Source: JANXXV01 sp038230275 (lineage in GTDB: Bacteria; Acidobacteriota; Terriglobia; Bryobacterales; Bryobacteraceae). Taken from it: a DNA stretch of 28,369 nucleotides. Made by a program: the position numbers and the translations under genes. Below, piece after piece: positions 1 to 6,723 of the stretch. The stretch covers positions 1-28,369 of the forward strand of contig JBBRNO010000083.1 of NCBI GenBank assembly GCA_038230275.1. Direction: 5' to 3'. The notes below the pieces were generated by a model. The model had not been told where the DNA came from and did not search any database. It saw nothing but the letters and a program-made list of their open reading frames with translations. Numbering within the stretch: the stretch's first letter is position 1; the number at the start of each line of letters is the position of its first letter.

Positions 1-1
1 G

Positions 2-220
2 ATCACCATGGAGCGCCTGCCGCTAGATCCGGCCATCCTCGCGGAAGTCCGCACCGAGATTAAAGACATGCAGCCGGTAGTCCGCGAACGGGTATTCGCC
101 CGCGATCGCGACCGCGCCCCGCAAGCCCGCAACGGTGCACCAAAGCCCCGCGAAGGCGCGGCCAAGTCTCGCTCAGCCGGCGCTCCGAAATCGTTCGCCC
201 CTCGCCGTCACCGCTCGTAA
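2..220 (+). CDS. C-terminal end of an unknown protein with a basic tail (partial at left edge)
   Basis: The reading frame is open through the left edge, so the true start is probably outside the window; the first ATG inside is at 8. About 73 residues are visible. The first 30 or so (LPLDPAILAEVRTEIKDMQP) look like an ordinary folded or helical segment. The remainder is rich in Arg, Lys, Ala and Pro with repeated KPREGAAKSRS-like stretches, which is typical of disordered nucleic-acid-binding tails on RNA helicases, pseudouridine synthases and similar proteins. I do not recognise the family and assign no function. A strong intrinsic terminator follows 19 bases after the stop, which supports this being the real 3' end of a gene. 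Confidence 0.5.
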   Translation: MTMERLPLDPAILAEVRTEIKDMQPVVRERVFARDRDRAPQARNGAPKPREGAAKSRSAGAPKSFAPRRHRS

Positions 221-238
221 GTAAGTCAGTTCATCTAA

Positions 239-277
239 GAATGGCCGCGGAGCACCGCTCCGCGGCCATTCGCTTTT
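239..277 (+). terminator. Rho-independent terminator after the left-edge gene
   Basis: A perfect 15-bp stem (239-253 with 257-271) closes on a three-base ACC loop and is followed by CGCTTTT. The stem is very GC rich. It sits 19 bases after the stop codon at 220. The U-run is short, but stem strength and position make termination the simplest reading. The loop region contains the 11-mer AGCACCGCTCC (251-261), which recurs elsewhere in the window, so it may also be a dispersed repeat. Confidence 0.7.
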
Positions 278-445
278 CAGCCCGAAACAGCCCTGCACAG
301 TTCCAACTCCTCCGCCTCGACCAACCCTCCTCAAAACGCTTAAACAATACCAATTGCACCACCCGGATCACCGCAGTGCCGGCCCGTAGCCCCTCAAATC
401 CTAACCAACTCTGCCGTCCCATCCCAAACCAACATGAAGTGTTTT

Positions 446-475
446 ATCCGCGTTAATCGGCGTGCATCGGCGGCC
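446..475. repeat. Three 10-bp units, ATCSGCGKTN type
   Basis: Three consecutive decamers are visible: ATCCGCGTTA, ATCGGCGTGC and ATCGGCGGCC, preceded by GTTTT. From memory this resembles a widespread bacterial intergenic repeat of the form ATCTGCGTTAATCTGCG, repeated at roughly helical period, found in many phyla. The function of that repeat is not known to me. The assignment rests on the periodicity seen here plus recall, not on a search. Confidence 0.55.
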
Positions 476-646
476 AATTCCCGCGCCCCGGAACCCCCAG
501 TCCCCACCAACCCCAACTTTATTTCTCCCACCAAATCAACAACATCCAAAAATCCATCTCCCCTCCCCAATCTCCACCCCACCCCACCCAAGCCAAACTA
601 AACCCGCAAGCAAATCCAACTCCAGCCAACAAACAACGGAAATCCG

Positions 647-1369
647 ATGTCCCTAACAAAATCGCAATCCAACCGCATCAACGCAAAAAAATCCACCGGC
701 CCAAAAACTCCAGCCGGTAAATCCGCAATAAAACTCAACGCCTTAAAACTAGGCATTTACACAAAAGACGTAGTCCTCCCCTCGGAAGACCCCATCCCCT
801 ACCGCGAACTCCAAGCCGCCTTCCTCCTCGAATACAGCCCCGAAACCCCAACCGAAATCTACCTCATCGACAACATAGTCACCGCAATCTGGCGCCGCCG
901 CCGCGTCCAAGCAGCCGAAATCGGCCTCCACGACCTCCTCCGCTGCGAACAATCCGCCGGCCTGCGCAAGAGATTCACAGACGTCAACGCTTCCGCCGAA
1001 ATGGCCAACGCCATGCGCGCCGACTTCACCGCCTCCCGCATGCTCTCCGACCTCTGGCGGCACGACGCCCGCCTCGAACGCTCCATCACCCGTTCCCTAA
1101 AAGAGCTCCAGCGCCATAAAGACAACCGCCCAATCGAACCCGAACAGTCAGGCCCAAAAACCGGACCAATCACAAATCAAAAACAACAAGAACAAAGCCA
1201 AACAACTTCAACCACTCCGGAATCAACCACTTCCAACGACCAGCCAATCCAAGCCGCCACCCTCAGAGCCACCGCGACGGCCTTTAGCGCATTCCCCAAT
1301 ACCCCTCAACCGAATGCACCCATAAGCACTTCTTATCAAAATCCCCCATTGCATTTGGTAGAGATTTAA
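647..1369 (+). CDS. Orphan acidobacterial-type protein with STGPKTPAGK...NALKLG N-terminal motif
   Basis: This 240-residue protein starts at ATG 647, with an imperfect purine-rich sequence (AACGGA) ahead of it. Residues about 7-38 carry QSNRINAKKSTGPKTPAGKS followed by NALKLGIYTKDVVLPSEDP. This is the signature of a family I know as recurrent, often multi-copy hypothetical proteins in Acidobacteria and some Planctomycetes, usually near 200 residues. A second recognisable stretch, IVTAIWRRRRVQAAEIGLHD near residues 78-97, matches the usual W-R-x-R-R...E segment. The C-terminal third (from about 155) is low-complexity and rich in Gln, Thr, Asn and Pro, probably disordered. There is no signal peptide or membrane segment. 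Function is unknown. Plus-strand base use is unusually G-poor, unlike the ilv genes that follow. Confidence 0.7.
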   Translation: MSLTKSQSNRINAKKSTGPKTPAGKSAIKLNALKLGIYTKDVVLPSEDPIPYRELQAAFLLEYSPETPTEIYLIDNIVTAIWRRRRVQAAEIGLHDLLRCEQSAGLRKRFTDVNASAEMANAMRADFTASRMLSDLWRHDARLERSITRSLKELQRHKDNRPIEPEQSGPKTGPITNQKQQEQSQTTSTTPESTTSNDQPIQAATLRATATAFSAFPNTPQPNAPISTSYQNPPLHLVEI

Positions 1370-1377
1370 GTTAATCT
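1349..1377 (+). promoter_or_regulatory. Possible promoter for the ilv leader transcript
   Basis: TTGCAT (1349-1354) and TAATCT (1372-1377) are separated by 17 bases, each matching the sigma-70 consensus at three of six positions. If used, transcription would begin near 1384, right at the GTG of the leader peptide, giving a leaderless message. This would fit the lack of a ribosome binding site before that GTG. The call is weak and depends mainly on placement. Confidence 0.25.
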
Positions 1378-1383
1378 AAATCC

Positions 1384-1500
1384 GTGGCAACCCACCATCC
1401 ATATACCGCTGTCGGCACGGTCCAACCAGACCTCCCAGCGTCCTCTCTCCTTCTAGTCATTCGCATTATTACCGGGGTCATCGTTACGGGCCCCGCCTGA
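1384..1500 (+). CDS. Branched-chain amino acid leader peptide of the ilv operon
   Basis: The frame opens with GTG at 1384, its only start codon after an in-frame TAA at 1372, and stops with TGA at 1498-1500, giving 38 residues. Its C-terminal part reads LLLVIRIITGVIVTGPA: ten of the thirteen residues from the first Leu (codon 1447) to the last Val (codon 1483) are Leu, Ile or Val. The stop codon overlaps the CCCCGCCT arm of the attenuator, and the frame sits just upstream of the acetolactate synthase genes. Known ilvBN and ilvGMEDA leader peptides in enteric bacteria have the same character (runs of Val, Ile and Leu ending near pairing segments). No Shine-Dalgarno sequence is visible before GTG 1384, so the exact start is the weak point. 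The coding run and its position relative to the hairpins are direct observations. Confidence 0.65.
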   Translation: MATHHPYTAVGTVQPDLPASSLLLVIRIITGVIVTGPA

Positions 1501-1567
1501 AGTGAGTCTTCTGGAATTCTGAAGGCCACCTGAGGCGGGGGAACTTACCCGAATCGGTGGCCTTTTT
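1474..1567 (+). promoter_or_regulatory. ilv attenuator: mutually exclusive antiterminator and terminator pairings
   Basis: Four pairing elements can be read. Segment A CCCCGCCT (1491-1498) pairs perfectly with C AGGCGGGG (1533-1540). Segment B AAGGCCACC (1522-1530) pairs perfectly with D GGTGGCCTT (1556-1564). A:C and B:D are interleaved, so forming one should exclude the other. GGGG at 1474-1477 can also pair with the CCCC of A, acting as a protector when nothing is translated. A ribosome stalled on the Leu/Val/Ile codons at 1447-1470 leaves A free, allowing A:C and read-through. A ribosome that reaches the stop at 1498-1500 covers A, allowing the B:D terminator. The regulatory logic is inference; the complementarities are seen in the sequence. 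I found no T-box or ykkC-type conserved core. Confidence 0.65.
1522..1567 (+). terminator. Attenuator terminator upstream of ilvB
   Basis: A 9-bp stem (1522-1530 with 1556-1564) runs directly into a T tract at 1563-1567. A small GGG/CCC pairing (1539-1541 with 1548-1550) can form inside the loop. The stem ends about 40 bases before the ilvB ATG, so it lies within the transcribed leader and would control the whole downstream operon. Confidence 0.65.
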
Positions 1568-1606
1568 CGTTTTGCCCAAACAAAATCACAAGGATTGGAA
1601 AAGCAA

Positions 1607-3334
1607 ATGAGCAATTTAATGAGTGGCGCCAAAATGTTATTGGAATGTCTGGTTCGCGAAGGCGTGGACTGCATCTTCGGCTATCCGGGCGGTGTAACCC
1701 TGCCCCTCTATGACGCGCTCTACGACCATCCGCTCCACCACGTTCTGGTCCGTCACGAACAAAACGCCGCTTTCGCAGCGCAAGGCTACGCACGGTCCAC
1801 CGGCCGCGTCGGGGTCTGCTGTGCCACCTCCGGTCCCGGGGCAACCAACCTCGTCACCGGATTGGTGGACGCGATGATGGATTCCATCCCCATCGTCGCC
1901 CTCACCGGCCAAGTCACCAGCAAGCTGATTGGCAGCGACGCCTTCCAGGAAGCCGACACCTTCGGCATCACGCGCTCGGCCACCAAGCACAATTTCATGG
2001 TGAAGAACATCGGCGAACTGGCCCAGACCGTTCACGAGGCTTTCTACATCGCCGCCTCGGGACGCCCCGGCCCGGTACTCGTTGACATCCCGAAAGACGT
2101 TTTCCAGGCCATGGCCGCCTATGAGCCCGTAACCTCCATCCATCTCCCCGGCTACAAGGTTTTCACCGAAGGTCACAGCGGACAAATCCGCCGCGCCGCG
2201 CAGATGATGTGGGAAGCCGAACGCCCATTCATCTACGCCGGCGGCGGCATCATCGCCGGAAAGGCTTCAGCCGAGTTGAAGGAACTGGTAGAACTCCTCG
2301 ATTGCCCCGCGGTCTGTACGCTAATGGGCCTGGGCGGGTTGCCGTCAGAGCATCCAAACTTCATCAGCATGCCCGGCATGCACGGCAGCTACGCCGCCAA
2401 CATGGGCATCACCCATACTGATCTCCTGATCGCCCTCGGAGTCCGCTTCGACGACCGCGTAACCGGCCGCCTCGCAGCCTTCGCGCCGCACGCCCGCGTA
2501 ATCCACGTCGATATCGATCCCGCCGAAATCAGCAAGAACCGCCACGCGGACATCCCGATCGTCGGCGACGTCAAGCGCGTGCTCCCGAAGCTGACCAAGG
2601 CGGTGGCGGAATTAAAGGAAGCCGAAGCCCCAAAAAACAGCGCCAGCCGCAAAGCCTGGTGGAGCCAGATTCGCAGTTGGAAGGAAGAGCATCCGCTAGT
2701 CCCCGTGAAATCCACCACGGAGATCAAGCCCCAGCATCTGATGGCCGAAATCGACCGCATCTCCGGCGGCACGGCCATCGTTGCCAGCGACGTGGGCCAG
2801 CACCAGATGTGGGCCGCGCAGCTCATCCGCTTCAACGAACCGAATCAATGGATCAACTCCGGCGGCCTGGGCTCCATGGGCTTCGGACTCCCCGCCGCCA
2901 TGGGAGCGCAGGCCGCAAACCCCGGCAAACTGGTCTTCGCCATCGTAGGCGACGGCGGCTTCCAGATGAGCATCCCGGAACTAGCCACGCTAGCCAACTA
3001 CGGCTTAAACGTGAAGATCATCGTCATGAACAACGGCTACCTGGGCATGGTTCGTCAGTGGCAGGAACTCTTCTACAACAACCGCCTCTCGTCGGTAGAA
3101 CTCAGCAGCTTCCCCAACGCGGAAATGCTAGCCGGAGCCTACGGCTTTAAGGGCAAGACAATCGAAAACGTCCTGGATCTCCGCAGCGCCTTGGAAGCAG
3201 CAGTAGCCGAACCCGGCCCCTACCTCTTGAATGTAAAGGTAACCCCGTTCGAAAACGTCTACCCGATGGTCCCGGCAGGCGGAGCAGTAAACGAAATGGT
3301 GCTCGGCCCACCCCAACCAGTCGAGGTAGCGTAA
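1607..3334 (+). CDS. ilvB: Acetolactate synthase, large catalytic subunit
   Basis: ThDP-dependent enzyme that condenses two pyruvates to 2-acetolactate (valine/leucine) or pyruvate plus 2-oxobutyrate to acetohydroxybutyrate (isoleucine). I chose ATG 1607 (575 residues): GGAA at 1597-1600 and AAGGA at 1590-1594 lie ahead of it, whereas the in-frame TTG at 1595 abuts the AAGGA. Domains follow the family order: an N-terminal Pyr domain with FGYPGG and the catalytic Glu in VRHEQNAAFA (about residue 51), a central FAD/structural domain (about 190-350), and a C-terminal PP domain with the ThDP/Mg motif VGDGGFQMSIPEL at about 447 closing with MNNGYLGMVRQW. Length is normal. The gene is preceded by the leader peptide and attenuator and followed by the spacer ORF and ilvN. 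Confidence 0.95.
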   Translation: MSNLMSGAKMLLECLVREGVDCIFGYPGGVTLPLYDALYDHPLHHVLVRHEQNAAFAAQGYARSTGRVGVCCATSGPGATNLVTGLVDAMMDSIPIVALTGQVTSKLIGSDAFQEADTFGITRSATKHNFMVKNIGELAQTVHEAFYIAASGRPGPVLVDIPKDVFQAMAAYEPVTSIHLPGYKVFTEGHSGQIRRAAQMMWEAERPFIYAGGGIIAGKASAELKELVELLDCPAVCTLMGLGGLPSEHPNFISMPGMHGSYAANMGITHTDLLIALGVRFDDRVTGRLAAFAPHARVIHVDIDPAEISKNRHADIPIVGDVKRVLPKLTKAVAELKEAEAPKNSASRKAWWSQIRSWKEEHPLVPVKSTTEIKPQHLMAEIDRISGGTAIVASDVGQHQMWAAQLIRFNEPNQWINSGGLGSMGFGLPAAMGAQAANPGKLVFAIVGDGGFQMSIPELATLANYGLNVKIIVMNNGYLGMVRQWQELFYNNRLSSVELSSFPNAEMLAGAYGFKGKTIENVLDLRSALEAAVAEPGPYLLNVKVTPFENVYPMVPAGGAVNEMVLGPPQPVEVA

Positions 3335-3528
3335 TGCAAAAACAAACCGGCATGACTGAAACCGCCGTACGAGAATCCGGCGCTCGTAAAACGCACGCAC
3401 CCGAAACCCGCGCACTCGAAACCCGCATAGCTACCCGCGCACTCGAAACCGGCATACCTGCACGTAACCGAGCCGCGACCGTAAGGGAGCGGTGCTCAGC
3501 GCCCAAAGGAACCCAATGCTACAGATAA
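3334..3528 (+). CDS. Small basic spacer ORF bridging ilvB and ilvN (uncertain)
   Basis: This 64-codon frame begins at an ATG that shares its A with the ilvB stop (TAATG at 3332-3336) and ends 13 bases inside ilvN, so it spans the whole 181-base spacer without a stop. The product would be Arg/Thr/Glu-rich, with a nine-residue tandem repeat (TRALETRIA then TRALETGIP). I recognise no family. It could be a genuine small protein, a translational relay that carries ribosomes from ilvB to ilvN, or a chance frame over repetitive DNA. The internal 24-base repeat and a dispersed AGGGAGCGGTGCT motif near its end favour an origin in inserted or slipped repeat sequence. Confidence 0.3.
   Translation: MQKQTGMTETAVRESGARKTHAPETRALETRIATRALETGIPARNRAATVRERCSAPKGTQCYR
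3406..3456 (+). repeat. 24-base direct repeat with 27-base period
   Basis: ACCCGCGCACTCGAAACC plus CGCATA at 3406-3429 recurs at 3433-3456 with a single C-to-G change. The offset of 27 keeps the surrounding frame. A shorter relative (ACCCGAAACCCGC) precedes the first copy, suggesting slippage expansion. Confidence 0.8.
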
Positions 3529-4052
3529 TCTCAGTCCTGGTAGAAAACAAACCCGGCGCATTGATGCGCATCACCGGCCTGTTCACGGCCCGCAACTACA
3601 ACATCGAGAGCCTGACGGTAGCGCGCACCCTGGACCCAACCCTCTCCCGCATGACCATCGTTGCGGACGTCGACCCCAAAATCCGCGCCCAGGTAATCAA
3701 ACAGATCAACAAACTGATCAACGTACTCCAAGCCACGGACCTGACGGACTCCCCCTCAGTAGCCCGTGAAATGGTGCTGCTGCGAATCCGGTCCACCATG
3801 GAATCCCGCACCGCCATCTTAAAGGAAGCCGAAATCTTCACCGCCAGAGTAGTAGACTCCACGGTAGACGGCTTCGCGCTTGAAGCCACCGGCGACCCCG
3901 AAAAGCTCGACGAATTCATCGATGTAATGCGCAGCTACGGCGAAATCCAAGTTACCCGCTCCGGAATCCTGGCCGTCTCGCTCGACATGAAAAAACTACG
4001 CCTCTCCGCACCCATCCCAACCGGGCAGGAATTAGAGCCGGCAATCAAATAA
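3516..4052 (+). CDS. ilvN: Acetolactate synthase, small regulatory subunit
   Basis: The 178-residue product is the regulatory partner of IlvB. It carries an N-terminal ACT domain (IISVLVENKPGALMRITGLF, then the NYNIESLTV strand), the site of valine feedback binding in the family, followed by the conserved second ACT-like/C-terminal domain (REMVLLRIRS...FTARVVDSTVDGF). ATG 3516 is preferred over an in-frame GTG at 3492 because AAAGGA at 3505-3510 lies five bases before it and the mature N terminus matches the family exactly. ilvC follows after 10 bases. Length is in the usual 160-180 range. Confidence 0.95.
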   Translation: MLQIISVLVENKPGALMRITGLFTARNYNIESLTVARTLDPTLSRMTIVADVDPKIRAQVIKQINKLINVLQATDLTDSPSVAREMVLLRIRSTMESRTAILKEAEIFTARVVDSTVDGFALEATGDPEKLDEFIDVMRSYGEIQVTRSGILAVSLDMKKLRLSAPIPTGQELEPAIK

Positions 4053-4062
4053 AGGAAAACTT

Positions 4063-5103
4063 ATGCCAAGAAGCTTCTACGAAAAAGACGGAAATCTAGA
4101 AAACCTGAAAGGCCAAACCGTAGCCATCATCGGCTACGGCAGCCAGGGCCACGCTCACGCCCTCAACCTCCGCGATAGTGGCGTAGACGTGATAGTCGGT
4201 CTCTACGAAGGCAGCAAAAGCTGGGCCAAAGCCCAGGCCGCCGGCCTCAAGGTAGGCACCACGGCCGAGGCCGCGAAAGCCGCCGACGTCATCATGATCC
4301 TGGTGTCCGACCACATCCAGGCCGACCTGTATAACAAGGACATCGCGCCCAACCTCGTCGCCGGCAACACGCTGATGTTCGCCCACGGCTTCAACGTCCA
4401 CTTCGGCTTTATCACCCCGCCGAAAGACGTAGACGTCAGCATGATCGCGCCCAAGGCCCCCGGCCACCGCGTCCGCGAACTGTTCACGGAAGGCGTAGGC
4501 GTACCCGGCCTCATCGCTATCCATCAGGATGCAACAGGGAAAGCCGAAGGCCGCGCCCTGGCCTACGCAGCCGCCCTCGGTTGCCTCAAAGCCGGCGTCA
4601 TTGAAACCAACTTCCGCGAAGAGACCGAAAGCGATCTGTTCGGCGAGCAGTCCGTTCTCTGCGGCGGCACCTGTGAACTGATCCGCGCGGCTTTTGAAAC
4701 CCTCACCGAAGCCGGCTACGCTCCGGAAATCGCCTACTTCGAGTGCCTGCACGAACTCAAGCTCATCGTCGACCTCATCCAGGAAGGCGGCTTGGCCTAC
4801 ATGCGTTACTCCATTTCGGACACCGCCGAATATGGCGACTACACCCGCGGCAAACGCATCGTCAACGCTGAAACCCGCAAGGAGATGAAGAAGATTCTCG
4901 CCGAAATCCAGTCCGGCCAATTCGCCAGGGAATGGATGGACGAGAACAAACAGGGCCGTCACAAGTTCCTCGCCATGCGCGAAGAAGCCCGCAATCAACC
5001 CATTGAGAAGGTCGGCGCCGAACTCCGCAAAATGATGACCTTCCTCAAGAAGAATAAAGAAGTAGGCGTACCGGAAGACCTGGCAGTCCCCGCGGGCCAA
5101 TAG
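4063..5103 (+). CDS. ilvC: Ketol-acid reductoisomerase (class I)
   Basis: Catalyses the Mg- and NADPH-dependent isomeroreduction of acetolactate and acetohydroxybutyrate to the dihydroxy acids of valine and isoleucine synthesis. It is 346 residues, the short class I form. The Rossmann motif AIIGYGSQGHAHALNLRDSG is at residues 21-40. The conserved MIAPKAPGHRVRELF block follows, and the C-terminal knotted domain contains the metal-binding acidic residues in ETESDLFGEQSVLCGG (around 188-203) and FECLHELKLIVDLIQEGG (around 226-243). An AAGGA ribosome site precedes ATG 4063. The gene is tightly packed between ilvN and cimA in the same operon. Confidence 0.96.
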   Translation: MPRSFYEKDGNLENLKGQTVAIIGYGSQGHAHALNLRDSGVDVIVGLYEGSKSWAKAQAAGLKVGTTAEAAKAADVIMILVSDHIQADLYNKDIAPNLVAGNTLMFAHGFNVHFGFITPPKDVDVSMIAPKAPGHRVRELFTEGVGVPGLIAIHQDATGKAEGRALAYAAALGCLKAGVIETNFREETESDLFGEQSVLCGGTCELIRAAFETLTEAGYAPEIAYFECLHELKLIVDLIQEGGLAYMRYSISDTAEYGDYTRGKRIVNAETRKEMKKILAEIQSGQFAREWMDENKQGRHKFLAMREEARNQPIEKVGAELRKMMTFLKKNKEVGVPEDLAVPAGQ

Positions 5104-5112
5104 GCAATCACC

Positions 5113-6723
5113 ATGAAAATCCAAACCTTCGATACAACTCTCAGGGACGGCACGCAAGGCGAATCCGTCTCATTCTCCGTCGAGGACAAGCTTCTAATTA
5201 CGCAGAAACTCGACGACCTGGGAATTGATTACATCGAAGGTGGCTGGCCGGGCTCGAATCCGAAGGACAAAGACTTCTTCGTTCGGGCCCGCGACCTGAA
5301 ATTGAAGCACGCCAAATTAACCGCCTTCGGCAGCACTCGCTTCCACCGCAACACGGTAGAAACGGATTCAAACGTAAATGAGTTGGTAAACGCAGGAACC
5401 CCGGTAGTCGCCATCTTTGGGAAGAGCTGGGATTTTCACGTCAAACGCGCCCTCGGCATCACCGAAGAAGAAAACCTGGCGCTGATTTCGGAAACCGTAG
5501 GGCACCTGGTCAAGCACGGTAAAGAAGTAGTCTACGATGCAGAGCACTTCTTTGACGGCTACATCAACAACCCCGCTTTCGCCCTTCGCACCCTGGAAGC
5601 CGCGAAGGCAGCCGGTGCCTCCGTGCTCTGCCTGTGTGACACCAACGGCGGCACGCTAACCTCCAGACTGGCCGAAATCGTAGATGTAGTGGTAGCCAGA
5701 TTCGGCGGCGTCATCGGCATCCACACGCACAACGATTCGGATGTCGCAGTGGCAAACTCGCTGGTCGCCATTGAGCACGGCGCAACCCATGTCCAGGGCT
5801 GCATGAACGGCTACGGCGAGCGCACAGGCAACGCCAATCTCTGTTCCGTAATCGCAAGTCTGGAATTGAAGCAAGGCCACTCCGCCATCGGCGAAGGCAA
5901 GTTGGTCAACCTCACTGCCACCGCCAGATACATCGCCGAACTGGCCAATCTCACGCTGCCTAACAACCAACCGTTTGTAGGCCAATCGGCGTTCGCGCAC
6001 AAGGGCGGCATTCACGTAAGCGCCGTAATGAAAGATTCCGCCACCTATGAACACATCCGGCCTGAACAGGTAGGCAACCGTCAACGCGTACTGTTAAGCG
6101 ATCTCTCCGGCCGCGGCAACGTCTTCTATAAGCTCAACCAGCACGGCCTAGGCGACCGCCTGAATGACGATGCCCGCCGAGAACTTCTGGAACGCATCAA
6201 GCTGATGGAGTACGAAGGCTACGAACTCGAGGCCGCCGAAGGCACCTTCGAACTGATGGTCCGCGAGGCGCTGCATCCCGGCATCCAGCTCTTTGAACTG
6301 GTGGGCTTCGAAGTCACCACGCGCATGTCGGCCAACAAAGAAGCGCAGACCACGGCCACCGTAACCCTCAAAGCGCAGGACAGCATTCGCTCCGCCACCG
6401 CCAACGGCCACGGCCCGGTAAACGCATTGGACCTCTGTCTCCGCCAGTGCCTGGCAACGTTCTACCCGGCCATCGCCAACGTCCGCCTCACGGATTACAA
6501 GGTGCGCGTAATCGATTCCAAGAAGGGCACCGCGGCCAAAGTCCGTGTGCTCACCGAATGGTCCGATCATCGCCGCAGCTGGGCCACGGTTGGTGTTTCC
6601 GAAAACGTAATCGAGGCAAGTTGGCAAGCCCTGGTCGATGCCATTCGACTCGAATTGATGCGTCTCACCGAAAGCGATGAGACGGTGCAACAAGCCATCG
6701 CGGACTACAGCTGGGGAGTGTGA
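5113..6723 (+). CDS. cimA: (R)-citramalate synthase
   Basis: This 536-residue protein belongs to the DRE-TIM metallolyase family (IPMS/homocitrate/citramalate synthases). In this family the CimA type condenses pyruvate with acetyl-CoA, feeding a threonine-independent route to 2-oxobutyrate and isoleucine. The catalytic barrel shows TTLRDGTQGESVSFS at 8-22 and the metal-binding GIHTHNDSDVAVANS at 202-216. A GGIHVSAV segment and a C-terminal allosteric LeuA-dimer domain (about 380-520) follow. The DGTQGE and IEGGWPGSNPKD wording is typical of the CimA/TIGR00977-like clade and not of LeuA, and the adjacency to ilvBNC supports it, although substrate choice is not provable by eye. It starts nine bases after ilvC. 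The stop overlaps the next GTG start. Confidence 0.88.
   Translation: MKIQTFDTTLRDGTQGESVSFSVEDKLLITQKLDDLGIDYIEGGWPGSNPKDKDFFVRARDLKLKHAKLTAFGSTRFHRNTVETDSNVNELVNAGTPVVAIFGKSWDFHVKRALGITEEENLALISETVGHLVKHGKEVVYDAEHFFDGYINNPAFALRTLEAAKAAGASVLCLCDTNGGTLTSRLAEIVDVVVARFGGVIGIHTHNDSDVAVANSLVAIEHGATHVQGCMNGYGERTGNANLCSVIASLELKQGHSAIGEGKLVNLTATARYIAELANLTLPNNQPFVGQSAFAHKGGIHVSAVMKDSATYEHIRPEQVGNRQRVLLSDLSGRGNVFYKLNQHGLGDRLNDDARRELLERIKLMEYEGYELEAAEGTFELMVREALHPGIQLFELVGFEVTTRMSANKEAQTTATVTLKAQDSIRSATANGHGPVNALDLCLRQCLATFYPAIANVRLTDYKVRVIDSKKGTAAKVRVLTEWSDHRRSWATVGVSENVIEASWQALVDAIRLELMRLTESDETVQQAIADYSWGV

Larger units (their letters stand above)
221..646. other. Intergenic spacer, strongly G-poor on the plus strand
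   Basis: No convincing gene lies in these 426 bases; the short ORFs present have no recognisable family features. It holds the terminator at 239-277, a periodic repeat at 446-475, and from about 280 onward a stretch dominated by C and A with very few G on the plus strand, most extreme at 530-630. The same base bias continues into the following gene, so the bias is regional and not confined to non-coding DNA. Confidence 0.6.

Noticed and set aside
1474..1567. T-box or ykkC-family (ppGpp/PRPP/guanidine) riboswitch upstream of ilvB
   Set aside because: No T-box bulge consensus (AGGGTGGNACCGCG) or ykkC core can be found, whereas a translated BCAA-rich leader explains the pairing geometry better.
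4096..5157. 353-residue minus-strand ORF opposite ilvC
   Set aside because: A long antisense shadow caused by GC-rich codon use; the plus-strand ilvC is unmistakable and the shadow has no recognisable motif.
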